Source of the DNA: Oceanihabitans sp. IOP_32
GTDB taxonomy: Bacteria > Bacteroidota > Bacteroidia > Flavobacteriales > Flavobacteriaceae
Direction: 5' to 3'
Assembly (NCBI RefSeq): GCF_009498295.1
Contig: NZ_CP040813.1
Location: 1,433,001-1,497,000 of the forward strand
Length of the DNA: 64,000 bases
Within the stretch, counting starts at the first letter, position 1. Each line of letters opens with the position of its first letter. Below, piece after piece: positions 55,820-64,000 of the stretch. A model generated the notes under the pieces. It was not told the origin of the DNA, searched no databases, and saw only the letters and a program-made list of their open reading frames with translations. A program made the translations under genes and the position numbers.

Positions 55820-57091
55820 CTATAAATCGAAACCAATATCTTTTCGGTAGTTCATCTTATCGAAATGTATTTTATTAATACTTTGGTACGATTTTTTAAT
55901 GGCTTCCTGGTAGGTATCTCCATACGATGTTATGGCCATAACACGACCGCCAGAAGTGATAATTTTATCATTTTGCACGCTCGCTCCAGCATGAAAAACA
56001 ATGGAATCTTCAATAGCATTAAGACCAGTAATTTCTTTTCCTTTTTCGTAAGCTTCAGGATAACCACCAGACACCAACATGATAGTTGTAGCGGCGCGCT
56101 CGTCTATTTCAATATCTATTTTATCTAAGGTTTGGTTAGACATGGCTTGTAATAGCTCGACAAAATCATTTTTTATACGCGGCAAAACAACCTCGGTTTC
56201 TGGGTCGCCCATTCTAACATTATACTCGATAACTTTTGGATCGTCTCCCACTTTAATCAGCCCTATAAATACAAAACCAACATAAGGTAAATCGTCTTTT
56301 TTAAAGCCTTCTATTGTTGGTTTAACAATACGCTGTTCTATTTTATCTAAAAACGCTTCGGTAGCAAAGGGCACCGGAGACACCGCTCCCATACCACCAG
56401 TATTTAAACCCGTATCGCCTTCGCCAATACGTTTATAATCTTTAGCTGTAGGTAAAATTTTATAATGTTTACCATCGGTTAGTACAAAACAGCTCAATTC
56501 GATACCCTCTAGAAACTCTTCGATAACCACTTTTGTACTGGCTGCTCCAAACTTAGCATCCACAAGCATGCTTTTTAATTCGGTTTTCGCCTCCTGCAAA
56601 TCCTCAAGAATAACAACGCCCTTTCCTGCAGCCAAACCATCGGCCTTTAACACATAGGGAGGCTTTAAGGTTTCTAAAAAGGCATAGCCTTCTTCTACGG
56701 TAGCTTTTGTAAAACTCTGATATGCTGCTGTTGGTATATGATGACGAAATAGAAACTCTTTAGCAAACTCCTTACTACCTTCTAGCTCGGCAGCCTTTTG
56801 TTGCGGCCCTATAACTGTAACAGCTTTTAAACTCTCGTCTTTTAAAAAGAAATCGTGAATACCTTTTACCAAGGGATCTTCTGGCCCTACCACAACCATA
56901 CTAATATTGTTATCTAAGACCAAGGTTTTAATGGCCTCGAAATCGGTAACACTTATATCTACGTTCGTCGCTATTGCCGCGGTTCCAGAATTTCCTGGAG
57001 CCACATATAAGTTTTTACATAAAGGGCTTTGCGCGATTTTCCATGCAAAGGTATGTTCTCTTCCACCAGAGCCTAAAACTAAAATATTCAT
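55820..57091 (-). CDS. purD: Phosphoribosylamine-glycine ligase
   Basis: A 423-residue ATP-grasp enzyme of purine synthesis that joins phosphoribosylamine and glycine. MNILVLGSGGREHTFAWKIA at the start, the ATP-grasp core (PPYVLKADGLAAGKGV about 126-141) and the Mg2+-binding YNVRMGDPETEVVLPR (about 280-295) are intact. The ATG at 57091 is preferred to a frame with nine extra residues. It is transcribed alone from the promoter at 57116. Confidence 0.97.
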   Translation of the reverse strand: MNILVLGSGGREHTFAWKIAQSPLCKNLYVAPGNSGTAAIATNVDISVTDFEAIKTLVLDNNISMVVVGPEDPLVKGIHDFFLKDESLKAVTVIGPQQKAAELEGSKEFAKEFLFRHHIPTAAYQSFTKATVEEGYAFLETLKPPYVLKADGLAAGKGVVILEDLQEAKTELKSMLVDAKFGAASTKVVIEEFLEGIELSCFVLTDGKHYKILPTAKDYKRIGEGDTGLNTGGMGAVSPVPFATEAFLDKIEQRIVKPTIEGFKKDDLPYVGFVFIGLIKVGDDPKVIEYNVRMGDPETEVVLPRIKNDFVELLQAMSNQTLDKIDIEIDERAATTIMLVSGGYPEAYEKGKEITGLNAIEDSIVFHAGASVQNDKIITSGGRVMAITSYGDTYQEAIKKSYQSINKIHFDKMNYRKDIGFDL

Positions 57092-57115
57092 GATTGTATG
57101 GTTTTTTGTAAAACA

Positions 57116-57144
57116 CAAAAATAAAACTAATGCTTAGAATACAA
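57116..57144 (-). promoter_or_regulatory. Putative purD promoter
   Basis: On the minus strand TTG (57144-57142) and TATTTTTG (57123-57116) are 18 bp apart, a full match to the Bacteroidota form. The ATG follows 24 bp later. Confidence 0.65.
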
Positions 57145-57330
57145 GACTATTTTTTATTTACTTTTAAAACTTGGCTAATGCAGTAAAAAGGCGCCTGTAT
57201 GTGTTGTGTTTTTTAATTTAATAATGCTCTAATGGAATTGTTAATAATTTTATCCTTTTGCAAACATAAGATGACAGGCTTCGCTTTGAATGATAGGATT
57301 CGTTATAAACAACTACATACATCAATAACC

Positions 57331-59890
57331 CGTCATGGCGAGGAAGCATGACGACGCCATCTTTTGATTGAAAGGGCAAGTAAAACCATGAGATTCTTCG
57401 CTACGCTCTGAATGACAGGCTGCTCTGAATGATAGGGTAGGTTGATTGACGGCACACCATAACAACCCGTCATGGCGAGGAAGCATGACAACGCCATCTT
57501 TCCATTAAAACGACAAGTAAAACCATGAGATTCTTCACTGTGCTCTGAATGACAGGCTGCTATGAACAAGATAACACCGCAAAAATCCGTCATGGCGAGG
57601 AGGTACGACGAAGCAATCTTTCCATTAAAACGACAAGTAAAATCATGAGATTCTTCCCTGGGCTCTGAATGACAGGCTGCTATGAACAACATAACACCGC
57701 AAAAATCCGTCATTGCGAGGAGGTACGACGACGCCATCTTTTCAATAAAAACAGCAAGTAAAACCGTGAGATTCTTCGCTGTGCTCTGAATGACAGGATT
57801 CGTTATAAACAACTACACACAGTGGTGTTCCGTCATGGCGAGGAAGCATGACGAAGCCATCTTTTGATTGAAAAGGCAAGTAAAAATCATGAGATTCTTC
57901 GCTGTGCTCTGAATGACAGGCTGCTTTGAATAATCCACGTCTGTCATTCAGAAGGAGGAACGACTGAAGAATCTTTTATATCTCTTCATCTAAAAACAAC
58001 CATGATGGATTGACATTTGAAACCAAATTTTCTTTTTTTGATCTGCTCCACCCCTTAATTTGTTTTTCTCTTTTAATAGCATCTTCAATGTGAAAGAAAT
58101 GTTCGTAGTAAATTAAATAGTAGCATTTATATTTTGTTGTAAATGCTTTAGAAAAAGGAAGTGGATTTTTATGAAAATACAATCGGTCTTTTAAGTTATT
58201 TGTGACGCCCGTGTAAAGTACCGTTTTATTTTTATTGGTAAGTATATAAACATAATATTTATGTGATGTTTTTCGTTTCATCTAACTAAAATAAATAAAT
58301 ATATGATTTGTTTTTTAGATTCTTCGCTGCGCTCTGAATGACAGAATTCGCTGAATTACAGGCTGCTTTGAATGACAGGGTTGGTTGATTGACGGCACAC
58401 CATAACAATACGTCATGGCGAGAAAGCATGACGACGCCATCTTTTGATTGAAAACAGCAAGTAAAACCATGAGATTCTTCGCTGGGCTCTGAATGACAGA
58501 CTTCGTTATAAACAACTACACACATTGGTGTTCCGTCATGGCGAGGAAGCATGACGAAGCCATCTTTTGATTAAAAGGACAGATAGAATCATGAGATTCT
58601 TCGCTTTGCTCTGAATGACAGGCTGCTATGAATGACAGGGTAGGTTGATTGACGGCACACCATAACAATACGTCATGGCGAGGAAGCATGACAACGCCAT
58701 CTTTTGATTGAAAGGGCAAGTAAAACCATGAGATTCTTCGCTGTGCTCTGAATGACAGGCTTCGCTTTGAATAATCCACGTCTGTCATTCAGAAGGAGGA
58801 ACGACTGAAGAATCTTTATAATGGGTTATGCTAAGCTTATAGAGAAAGAGATTCTTCGCTTTGCTCTGAATGACAGAATTCGCTGAATTACAGGCTGCTT
58901 TGAATGACAGGGTAGGTTGATTGACGGCACACCATAACAACCCGTCATAGCGAGGAGGTACGACGACGCCATCTTTTGATTAAAAGGGCAAGTAAAAACC
59001 ATGAGATTCTTCGCTGCGCTCTGAATGACAGAATTCGCTGAATTACAGGCTGCTTTGAATGACAGGGTAGGTTTATTGACGGCACACCATAACAATACGT
59101 CATGGCGAGAAAGCATGACGACGCCATCTTTTGATTGAAAACAGCAAGTAAAACCATGAGATTATTCGCTGTACTCTGAATGACAGGCTGCTATGAACAA
59201 GATAACACCGCAAAAATCCGTCATGGCGAGGAAGCATGACGACGCCATCTTTCCAATGAAAACTACAAGTAAAACCATGAGATTCTGCGCTGTGATCTGA
59301 ATGACAGGCTGCTCTGAATGACAGGCTGCTTTGAATAATCCACGTCTGTCATTCAGAAGGAGGAACGACTGAAGAATCTTTATAATGGATTATGCTAAGT
59401 TTATAGAGAAAGAGATTCTTCGCTATGCTCTGAATGACAGGCTGCTATGAATGACAGGGTAGGTTGATTGACGGCACACCATAACAATACGTCATGGCGA
59501 GGAAGCATGACAACGCCATCTTTTGATTGAAAGGGCAAGTAAAACCATGAGATTCTTCGCTGTGCTCTGAATGACAGGCTTCGCTTTGAATAATCCACGT
59601 CTGTCATTCAGAAGGAGGAACGACTGAAGAATCTTTATAATGGGTTATGCTAAGTTTATAGAGAAAGAGATTCTTCGCTGCGCTCTGAATGACAGGCTGC
59701 TTTGAATGACAGGGTAGGTTTATTGACAGCACACCATAATAACCCGTCATGGCGAGGAAGCATGACGAAGCCATCTTTTGATTAAAAGGGCAAGTAAAAC
59801 CGTGAGATTCTTCGCTGTGCTCTGAATGACAGACTGATCTGAATGACAGGCTGCTCTGAATGACAGGCTTCGCTGGATAACAGGCTGCAC
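57331..59890. repeat. Array 2: palindromic repeats with one GIY-YIG gene
   Basis: Two word families alternate. One begins CGTCATGGCGAGGAAGC (or a variant), with 13 copies. The other is AGATTCTTCGCTGTGCTC followed by TGAATGACAGG, together with its inverted partner TGTCATTCAGAAGGAGGAAC ... GAAGAATCTTT (near 57940, 58780, 59345 and 59600). Links such as GGCACACCATAACAA recur. The many short minus-strand frames here translate to repeated SEESHGFT- or QSAAKNL-type strings and are not genes. Confidence 0.95.
57976..58281 (-). CDS. GIY-YIG endonuclease-domain protein, divergent copy
   Basis: A 101-residue single-domain GIY-YIG protein: YYVYILTN and YTGVTNNLKDRLYFH at the front, REKQIKGW with the catalytic Glu later. 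It is clearly related to but far from the pair in array 1. It lies inside array 2: the TAA stop is followed directly by the arm AAGATTCTTCAGTC, and the opposite arm AGATTCTTCGCTGCGC begins about 35 bp upstream of the ATG. So it sits between two facing repeat arms. Confidence 0.9.
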   Translation of the reverse strand: MKRKTSHKYYVYILTNKNKTVLYTGVTNNLKDRLYFHKNPLPFSKAFTTKYKCYYLIYYEHFFHIEDAIKREKQIKGWSRSKKENLVSNVNPSWLFLDEEI

Positions 59891-59899
59891 CTGACATGT

Positions 59900-61252
59900 C
59901 TAATAAGCCTTCTCTTCGCCTTTTACTGCATTTAAGAAGGTCTGTACCACAAGCTTTACATCCAGCACCAACGACCAGTTTTCAATATAAAAAATATCGT
60001 ATTTCACTCGGTTAATCATATCGACATCGGTCTCAATTTCGCCTCTACAGCCTTTTGTTTGTGCCAAACCGGTAATCCCTGGTTTTACAAAGTGGCGCAC
60101 CATAAACTTGTCTACCTTTTTGGCGTATAAATCGGTGTGATAAACCATATGAGGTCGCGGCCCCACAACAGACATATCGCCAAAGAGCACATTAAAAAAT
60201 TGAGGTAGCTCATCTATACTTGTTTTTCGCATAAATTCACCCACTTTTGTAATTCGCTGGTCGCCTTTTGTAGCCTGATGCAGGTTCGCCTTTGTATTAG
60301 GCGTCATAGACCTAAATTTGTAGCAATTAAATTCTTTGTACTTAATGCCGTTTCGTTTTTGTTTAAAAAACACAGGCCCTCTAGATTCCAGTTTTATTAA
60401 AACAGCCATGATAGGAATTAACCAAGAGAGTAGCCCAAAAATAATGACTAGGGAGAATGCCATATCGAATACCCGTTTTAGAAATTTATTTAAGGGTTCT
60501 TGAAGTGGAATTTCCCGTAGGGATAAAATGGGAATATAATCGTAATACTCGTAAGTGAGTTTTTTAGTGAAAATATCTTTATTATCGGGAATAAATTTTA
60601 ACTCTCTTAAGTTATTATCGGCGAAATTTACCAAATCGTTTATTTGCTTGTTACAGAGCTCGGCAATAGAAAAATAGATTTCGTCAATATCGTTTTCAAT
60701 CACATAATCGAAGCAATCTTGCATAGAAAAACCTTCCTTTTTGGTATTAAACTGCTTTTTGAATTTATAACCAAAATCTAATCTCGAATTAAAAATATCT
60801 ATTAATTGTCGGGTTTTTTCGTTTTTACCAATAACCACCACATTTCTAATATTTCCTTTTAAGGCCGAGCGGTACTTTCTAAGTAAAATAAAGGTTAAGA
60901 TTTTCACAAAAGAAATGAGCACAAAAACAGTACCTAAATATTCTGCTAAGGCCCACCTGCTAATATTAGGTTGTTTAAATACACCAATATAAGTGTACAA
61001 GATTATCGCAAAAAAGAACATTTGCCGGAACAATAATATAATAACCTGTACGATTTTAGTATGTCTTTGGACTTCGTAAAAATGATTTTTAAAAGAAATC
61101 ACTATCCATAGTACCGAGAGGTAACTTACAAACAGATAGGTATTACTCATGTTTATTGGAAAGAAAAAAACAGTCGCAATTATGATACTTAAATCAATTA
61201 AACCAAATAGAGGTTTCATAAAACCTGAATATCGCCTCCCCTTATAATCCAT
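59900..61252 (-). CDS. Polyprenyl glycosylphosphotransferase (exopolysaccharide initiation)
   Basis: A 450-residue protein with an N-terminal block of about four membrane helices (about 12-130), a CoA-binding-like middle domain (about 140-250) and a C-terminal bacterial sugar transferase domain (about 258-445: KRVFDMAFSLVII, FRSMTPNTK, DELPQFFNVLFGDMSVVGPRPH). It would load a sugar phosphate onto undecaprenyl phosphate to begin a glycan repeat. It is last of the run with the UDP-sugar genes. Confidence 0.94.
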   Translation of the reverse strand: MDYKGRRYSGFMKPLFGLIDLSIIIATVFFFPINMSNTYLFVSYLSVLWIVISFKNHFYEVQRHTKIVQVIILLFRQMFFFAIILYTYIGVFKQPNISRWALAEYLGTVFVLISFVKILTFILLRKYRSALKGNIRNVVVIGKNEKTRQLIDIFNSRLDFGYKFKKQFNTKKEGFSMQDCFDYVIENDIDEIYFSIAELCNKQINDLVNFADNNLRELKFIPDNKDIFTKKLTYEYYDYIPILSLREIPLQEPLNKFLKRVFDMAFSLVIIFGLLSWLIPIMAVLIKLESRGPVFFKQKRNGIKYKEFNCYKFRSMTPNTKANLHQATKGDQRITKVGEFMRKTSIDELPQFFNVLFGDMSVVGPRPHMVYHTDLYAKKVDKFMVRHFVKPGITGLAQTKGCRGEIETDVDMINRVKYDIFYIENWSLVLDVKLVVQTFLNAVKGEEKAY

Positions 61253-61254
61253 AA

Positions 61255-62241
61255 CTATTTATTAATAAACCTCGAAAAATCTTTATGCGCACTTTTGTAC
61301 AATTCTTCCTCTGTAAGTGATTTAAAATAGTTAAAAGTTTTTTGCATGCCTTCGGCCCTTCCAACTTTTGGTTCCCAATCTAATAGTTTTTTTGCTAAAG
61401 TTATATCTGGTTGCCGTTGCATAGGATCGCCTAAGGGTAAATCTTTATACACTATTTTTTGTGTTGTTCCTGTGAGTTTAATTATTTCTTCAGCAAAATC
61501 TTTAATCGTAATTTCGTTGGGGTTCCCTATATTAACAGGATAGACATAATCACTTAATAATAATCTATAAATGCCTTCTACTTGATCGCTCACATAACAA
61601 AACGATCGAGTTTGCAACCCGTCGCCAAATATAGTTAAATTTTCGCCTCTTAAAGCTTGTCCCATAAATGCGGGGATAACTCTACCATCGTTAAGTCGCA
61701 TTCGTGGTCCGTAGGTGTTAAATATACGCACTATTCGCGTTTCTAGACTATGGTATCTGTGGTAAGCCATAGTTATAGACTCTTGAAAACGCTTGGCCTC
61801 ATCGTAAACCCCACGTGGTCCAATGGTATTTACATTACCAAAATAATCTTCGGTTTGTGGGTGTACTAAAGGGTCGCCATAAACCTCGGAGGTTGATGCA
61901 ATAAGTATGCGTGCTTTTTTAGCTTTTGCCAAGCCTAACAAGTTATGCGTGCCTAAAGACCCCACTTTTAGGGTTTGGATGGGTATTTTTAAATAATCGA
62001 TAGGACTTGCTGGCGAGGCAAAATGCAAGATATAATCTAAGTCGCCATCAATTTTAATAAACTCGGTAACATCGTGCTCTATAAACTCGAAATTGGCATG
62101 ATTCTCTAAATGTTTAAGGTTCTTTTTATCGCCAGTAATAAAGTTATCCATCCCGATAACGCGATAGCCTTCGGCAATAAAGCGATCGCATAAATGCGAG
62201 CCTAAAAATCCCGCAGCACCTGTTATTAAAACCGTTTTCAT
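61255..62241 (-). CDS. UDP-glucuronate decarboxylase (UDP-xylose synthase)
   Basis: A 328-residue short-chain dehydrogenase/reductase-fold enzyme: NAD loop GAAGFLGSH (8-16) and catalytic YDEAK (Tyr146, Lys150). The sequence around [28 protein letters not shown] fits the UXS subgroup rather than 4-epimerases. It converts UDP-glucuronate to UDP-xylose. It starts 207 bp after the dehydrogenase that would make its substrate, and ends 2 bp before the glycosylphosphotransferase. Confidence 0.9.
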   Translation of the reverse strand: MKTVLITGAAGFLGSHLCDRFIAEGYRVIGMDNFITGDKKNLKHLENHANFEFIEHDVTEFIKIDGDLDYILHFASPASPIDYLKIPIQTLKVGSLGTHNLLGLAKAKKARILIASTSEVYGDPLVHPQTEDYFGNVNTIGPRGVYDEAKRFQESITMAYHRYHSLETRIVRIFNTYGPRMRLNDGRVIPAFMGQALRGENLTIFGDGLQTRSFCYVSDQVEGIYRLLLSDYVYPVNIGNPNEITIKDFAEEIIKLTGTTQKIVYKDLPLGDPMQRQPDITLAKKLLDWEPKVGRAEGMQKTFNYFKSLTEEELYKSAHKDFSRFINK

Positions 62242-62448
62242 GTGTTCAAGTTTATTGTTTTTTATCGGTCACATGTAACATCCATATAATCATTTCCAGA
62301 GGTATCACGTTTTAGTTATGGCTGTTTCATGTGTTTATCTGTCTTGTTTTGTTATCGGCAAACGTTGCAAGTTACCAATTTATACGGCAAACAAGTCGAT
62401 GATGCCCTTGGGGAATTTTACTTGTAATAGGCTCGATTCGTACTTCTT

Positions 62449-63849
62449 TTAATATCCGCTTCCAATTTTATAATAGGTAAACCCGATCTTTTCCATAAGT
62501 TTTTTATCTAAAACCCCTCTACCGTCGAATAAAAAGGCTGGTTTTTGCATGTTTTCGTAAATACGTGTCCAATCGTAGGTTTTAAATTCGTCCCACTCGG
62601 TTAAAATAGCAATAGCATGGGCGTTTTTACAAGCCTCATAAGGATTGTTATGCACACTTAAAGCAGCTCTATTCGCTTCGGAAGTTCGGGTATTTAAATG
62701 ATCGATATCCATGTACATTCTTTCGGAGGTCACTTTAGGATCGAACACCGCAATTTTTGCTTGCTCGCTTAACAAATTATCGGCCACATGAATGGCTGGC
62801 GACATGCGGGTATCGTTCGTATCTTTTTTAAAGGCCCAACCTAAAAAGGCTATTTTCTTTCCCGAAACAGTATTGTACAGGGTAGTGACAATATGATCTG
62901 AAAATCGATTTTTTTGATGGTCGTTCATAATAATAACCTGCTCCCAATAATTGGCTACCTCGTATAAATTATAACTTCTAGCAATATACACCAGATTTAA
63001 AATATCTTTCTGAAAGCAAGAACCGCCAAAGCCCACAGAGGCATTTAAAAATTTGGGGCCTATTCGAGAATCCATTCCAATAGCTTTAGACACCTCTGTA
63101 ATATCGGCACCTGTTTTTTCACAGATTTCCGACATGGCATTTATAGACGAAACCCGTTGGGCTAAAAAGGCATTGGCCGTTAGTTTTGATAGTTCTGATG
63201 ACCACAGATTGGTGGTTAAAATTTGTGCTTTAGGAATCCAATGGGTATAAATATCGACTAGGGCATTTACTGCGGATTCTCCAGTTGCAGTCGAGGTATC
63301 GCCACCAATTAATACCCGATCTGGATTTAATAAATCTTGAACAGCGGTACCCTCGGCCAAAAATTCTGGATTAGATAAAATTTGAAAATTAACACCATTA
63401 CCCACATGGTCTAAAATGTTTTTTATGGCCGATGCGGTGCGTACAGGTAGGGTAGATTTCTCGACCACTATTTTATCTTGTTTCGCAACTCTGGCGATTT
63501 GTCTGGCACATAGCTCGATGTATTTTAAATCGGCTGCCATGCCTTTCCCTTTACCGTAGGTTTTAGTAGGTGTATTTACCGAAATAAAAATCATCTCGGC
63601 CTCGTCTATAGCCTTGTCAATATCGGTAGAAAAGAACAGGTTCTTACCTCGGGTTGCTTTAACAATATCTGCTAAGCCAGGCTCGAATATAGGGAGCTCG
63701 TCGAAATTTTCGCTGTTCCAAGCGGCTATTCTATCGGCATTAATATCGACAACCGTAATTTTTATATGTGGGCACTTACTGGCGATTACCGCCATGGTGG
63801 GACCGCCTACGTAACCTGCGCCTATGCAACAGATGGTTTTAATTTTCAT
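62449..63849 (-). CDS. ugd: UDP-glucose 6-dehydrogenase
   Basis: A 466-residue enzyme that oxidises UDP-glucose to UDP-glucuronate with two NAD+. NAD-binding [10 protein letters not shown] (10-19) and the catalytic Cys278 in [10 protein letters not shown] are intact. It is longer than many bacterial Ugd proteins and resembles the animal-type form. With the decarboxylase downstream it makes UDP-xylose from UDP-glucose. Confidence 0.95.
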   Translation of the reverse strand: MKIKTICCIGAGYVGGPTMAVIASKCPHIKITVVDINADRIAAWNSENFDELPIFEPGLADIVKATRGKNLFFSTDIDKAIDEAEMIFISVNTPTKTYGKGKGMAADLKYIELCARQIARVAKQDKIVVEKSTLPVRTASAIKNILDHVGNGVNFQILSNPEFLAEGTAVQDLLNPDRVLIGGDTSTATGESAVNALVDIYTHWIPKAQILTTNLWSSELSKLTANAFLAQRVSSINAMSEICEKTGADITEVSKAIGMDSRIGPKFLNASVGFGGSCFQKDILNLVYIARSYNLYEVANYWEQVIIMNDHQKNRFSDHIVTTLYNTVSGKKIAFLGWAFKKDTNDTRMSPAIHVADNLLSEQAKIAVFDPKVTSERMYMDIDHLNTRTSEANRAALSVHNNPYEACKNAHAIAILTEWDEFKTYDWTRIYENMQKPAFLFDGRGVLDKKLMEKIGFTYYKIGSGY

Positions 63850-63872
63850 TTGATGAAATTATAATTTTAAGC

Positions 63873-64000
63873 TTAAAAGTTGTTTTCTAAATTATTTTCT
63901 TTTTTAAATACAAATATTGAAAACATAATCAAAAAGAATGAAAAAGAAATAATTCCCCATTGCCTATTTAGCATTGACTCCGTAACAAAACCAATCGAAA
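63873..64000 (-). CDS. C-terminal end of a membrane protein (partial)
   Basis: The frame is open from the window edge to the TAA at 63873; about 41 residues are visible. They include one strongly hydrophobic helix (WGIISFSFFLIMFSIFVF) and a polar tail (KKENNLENNF). Position before ugd in the same direction suggests a glycan-export or polymerase protein of the same locus, but family cannot be told. Confidence 0.5.
   Translation of the reverse strand, partial: SIGFVTESMLNRQWGIISFSFFLIMFSIFVFKKENNLENNF

Noticed and set aside
57333-59897. Many minus-strand ORFs of 66-159 codons in array 2
   Set aside because: They translate the repeats themselves (SEESHGFT- and QSAAKNL-like strings), overlap in several frames and have no independent start signals.

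Overview
The window looks like a chromosome segment of a low-GC Flavobacteriaceae bacterium (Bacteroidota). The evidence is the gene content: the gliding/type IX secretion lipoproteins GldH and SprE/PorW, a GLPGLI protein beside a TonB-receptor-like barrel, lineage-typical families (DUF4292, DUF5687, DUF6168, DUF6341, DUF6427, DUF4254), many lipoproteins with a short lipobox, and several promoters of the Bacteroidota form TTG-N18-20-TAnnTTTG. No rRNA, tRNA or CRISPR array was seen.

Layout. 1-3053: a partial diaminopropionate ammonia-lyase-like gene, a PL14-like lipoprotein, a VOC protein and a Crp-type regulator. 3054-9576: an accessory region with three copies of a 220-330 bp dispersed repeat. 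Copies 1 and 2 bracket a TonB-receptor-like/GLPGLI/small secreted peptide cassette that contains a decayed second GLPGLI gene. Copies 2 and 3 bracket a DUF6973-like toxin-tail fragment and a small lipoprotein. 9577-16909: PBP1A-gldH-ricT, then trhO-trhP-ferredoxin, two routes to the same tRNA wobble modification in one operon. 17033-20706: recA, a lipoprotein, and an ECF sigma factor followed by a membrane protein with an outer-membrane-barrel-like tail. 20788-33996: housekeeping genes (plsC, trpS, dprA, an HU/SPOR protein, a thioesterase) and a cell-envelope operon (flippase, dut, nucleotidyltransferase, TPR, DUF4292, EnvC-like). 34127-43525: sprE-bactofilin-atpZ-DUF6168-atpBEFHAG, without atpD/atpC, ending in nine 52-bp repeats that copy the end of atpG. 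43958-47317: an ABC exporter pair and a PaaE-like reductase.

47340-51740 is a 4.4-kb array of 26 imperfect palindromic units with a nested period of 114 + n x 29 bp and two nearly identical GIY-YIG endonuclease genes. 51800-57091 holds GT9, DUF4254, upp, DUF6427, DUF6341 and purD. 57331-59890 is a second, unrelated-sequence palindrome array with a third, divergent GIY-YIG gene. From 59900 to the end is an exopolysaccharide locus: a polyprenyl glycosylphosphotransferase, UDP-glucuronate decarboxylase, UDP-glucose dehydrogenase and the tail of a membrane protein.

The strongest candidate for an undescribed system is the recurring pairing of single-domain GIY-YIG nucleases with palindromic repeat arrays. 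In both arrays the nuclease stop codon directly abuts a repeat arm. In array 2 the same pair of arms occurs once around the gene and three times around a roughly 30-bp spacer, like autonomous and internally deleted forms of one element. A separate 165-bp MITE-like family (43774-43938, 23384-23549, with a remnant at 1826-1871) also came out of reading the sequence; one copy supplies the C-terminus of the DUF1853 gene.
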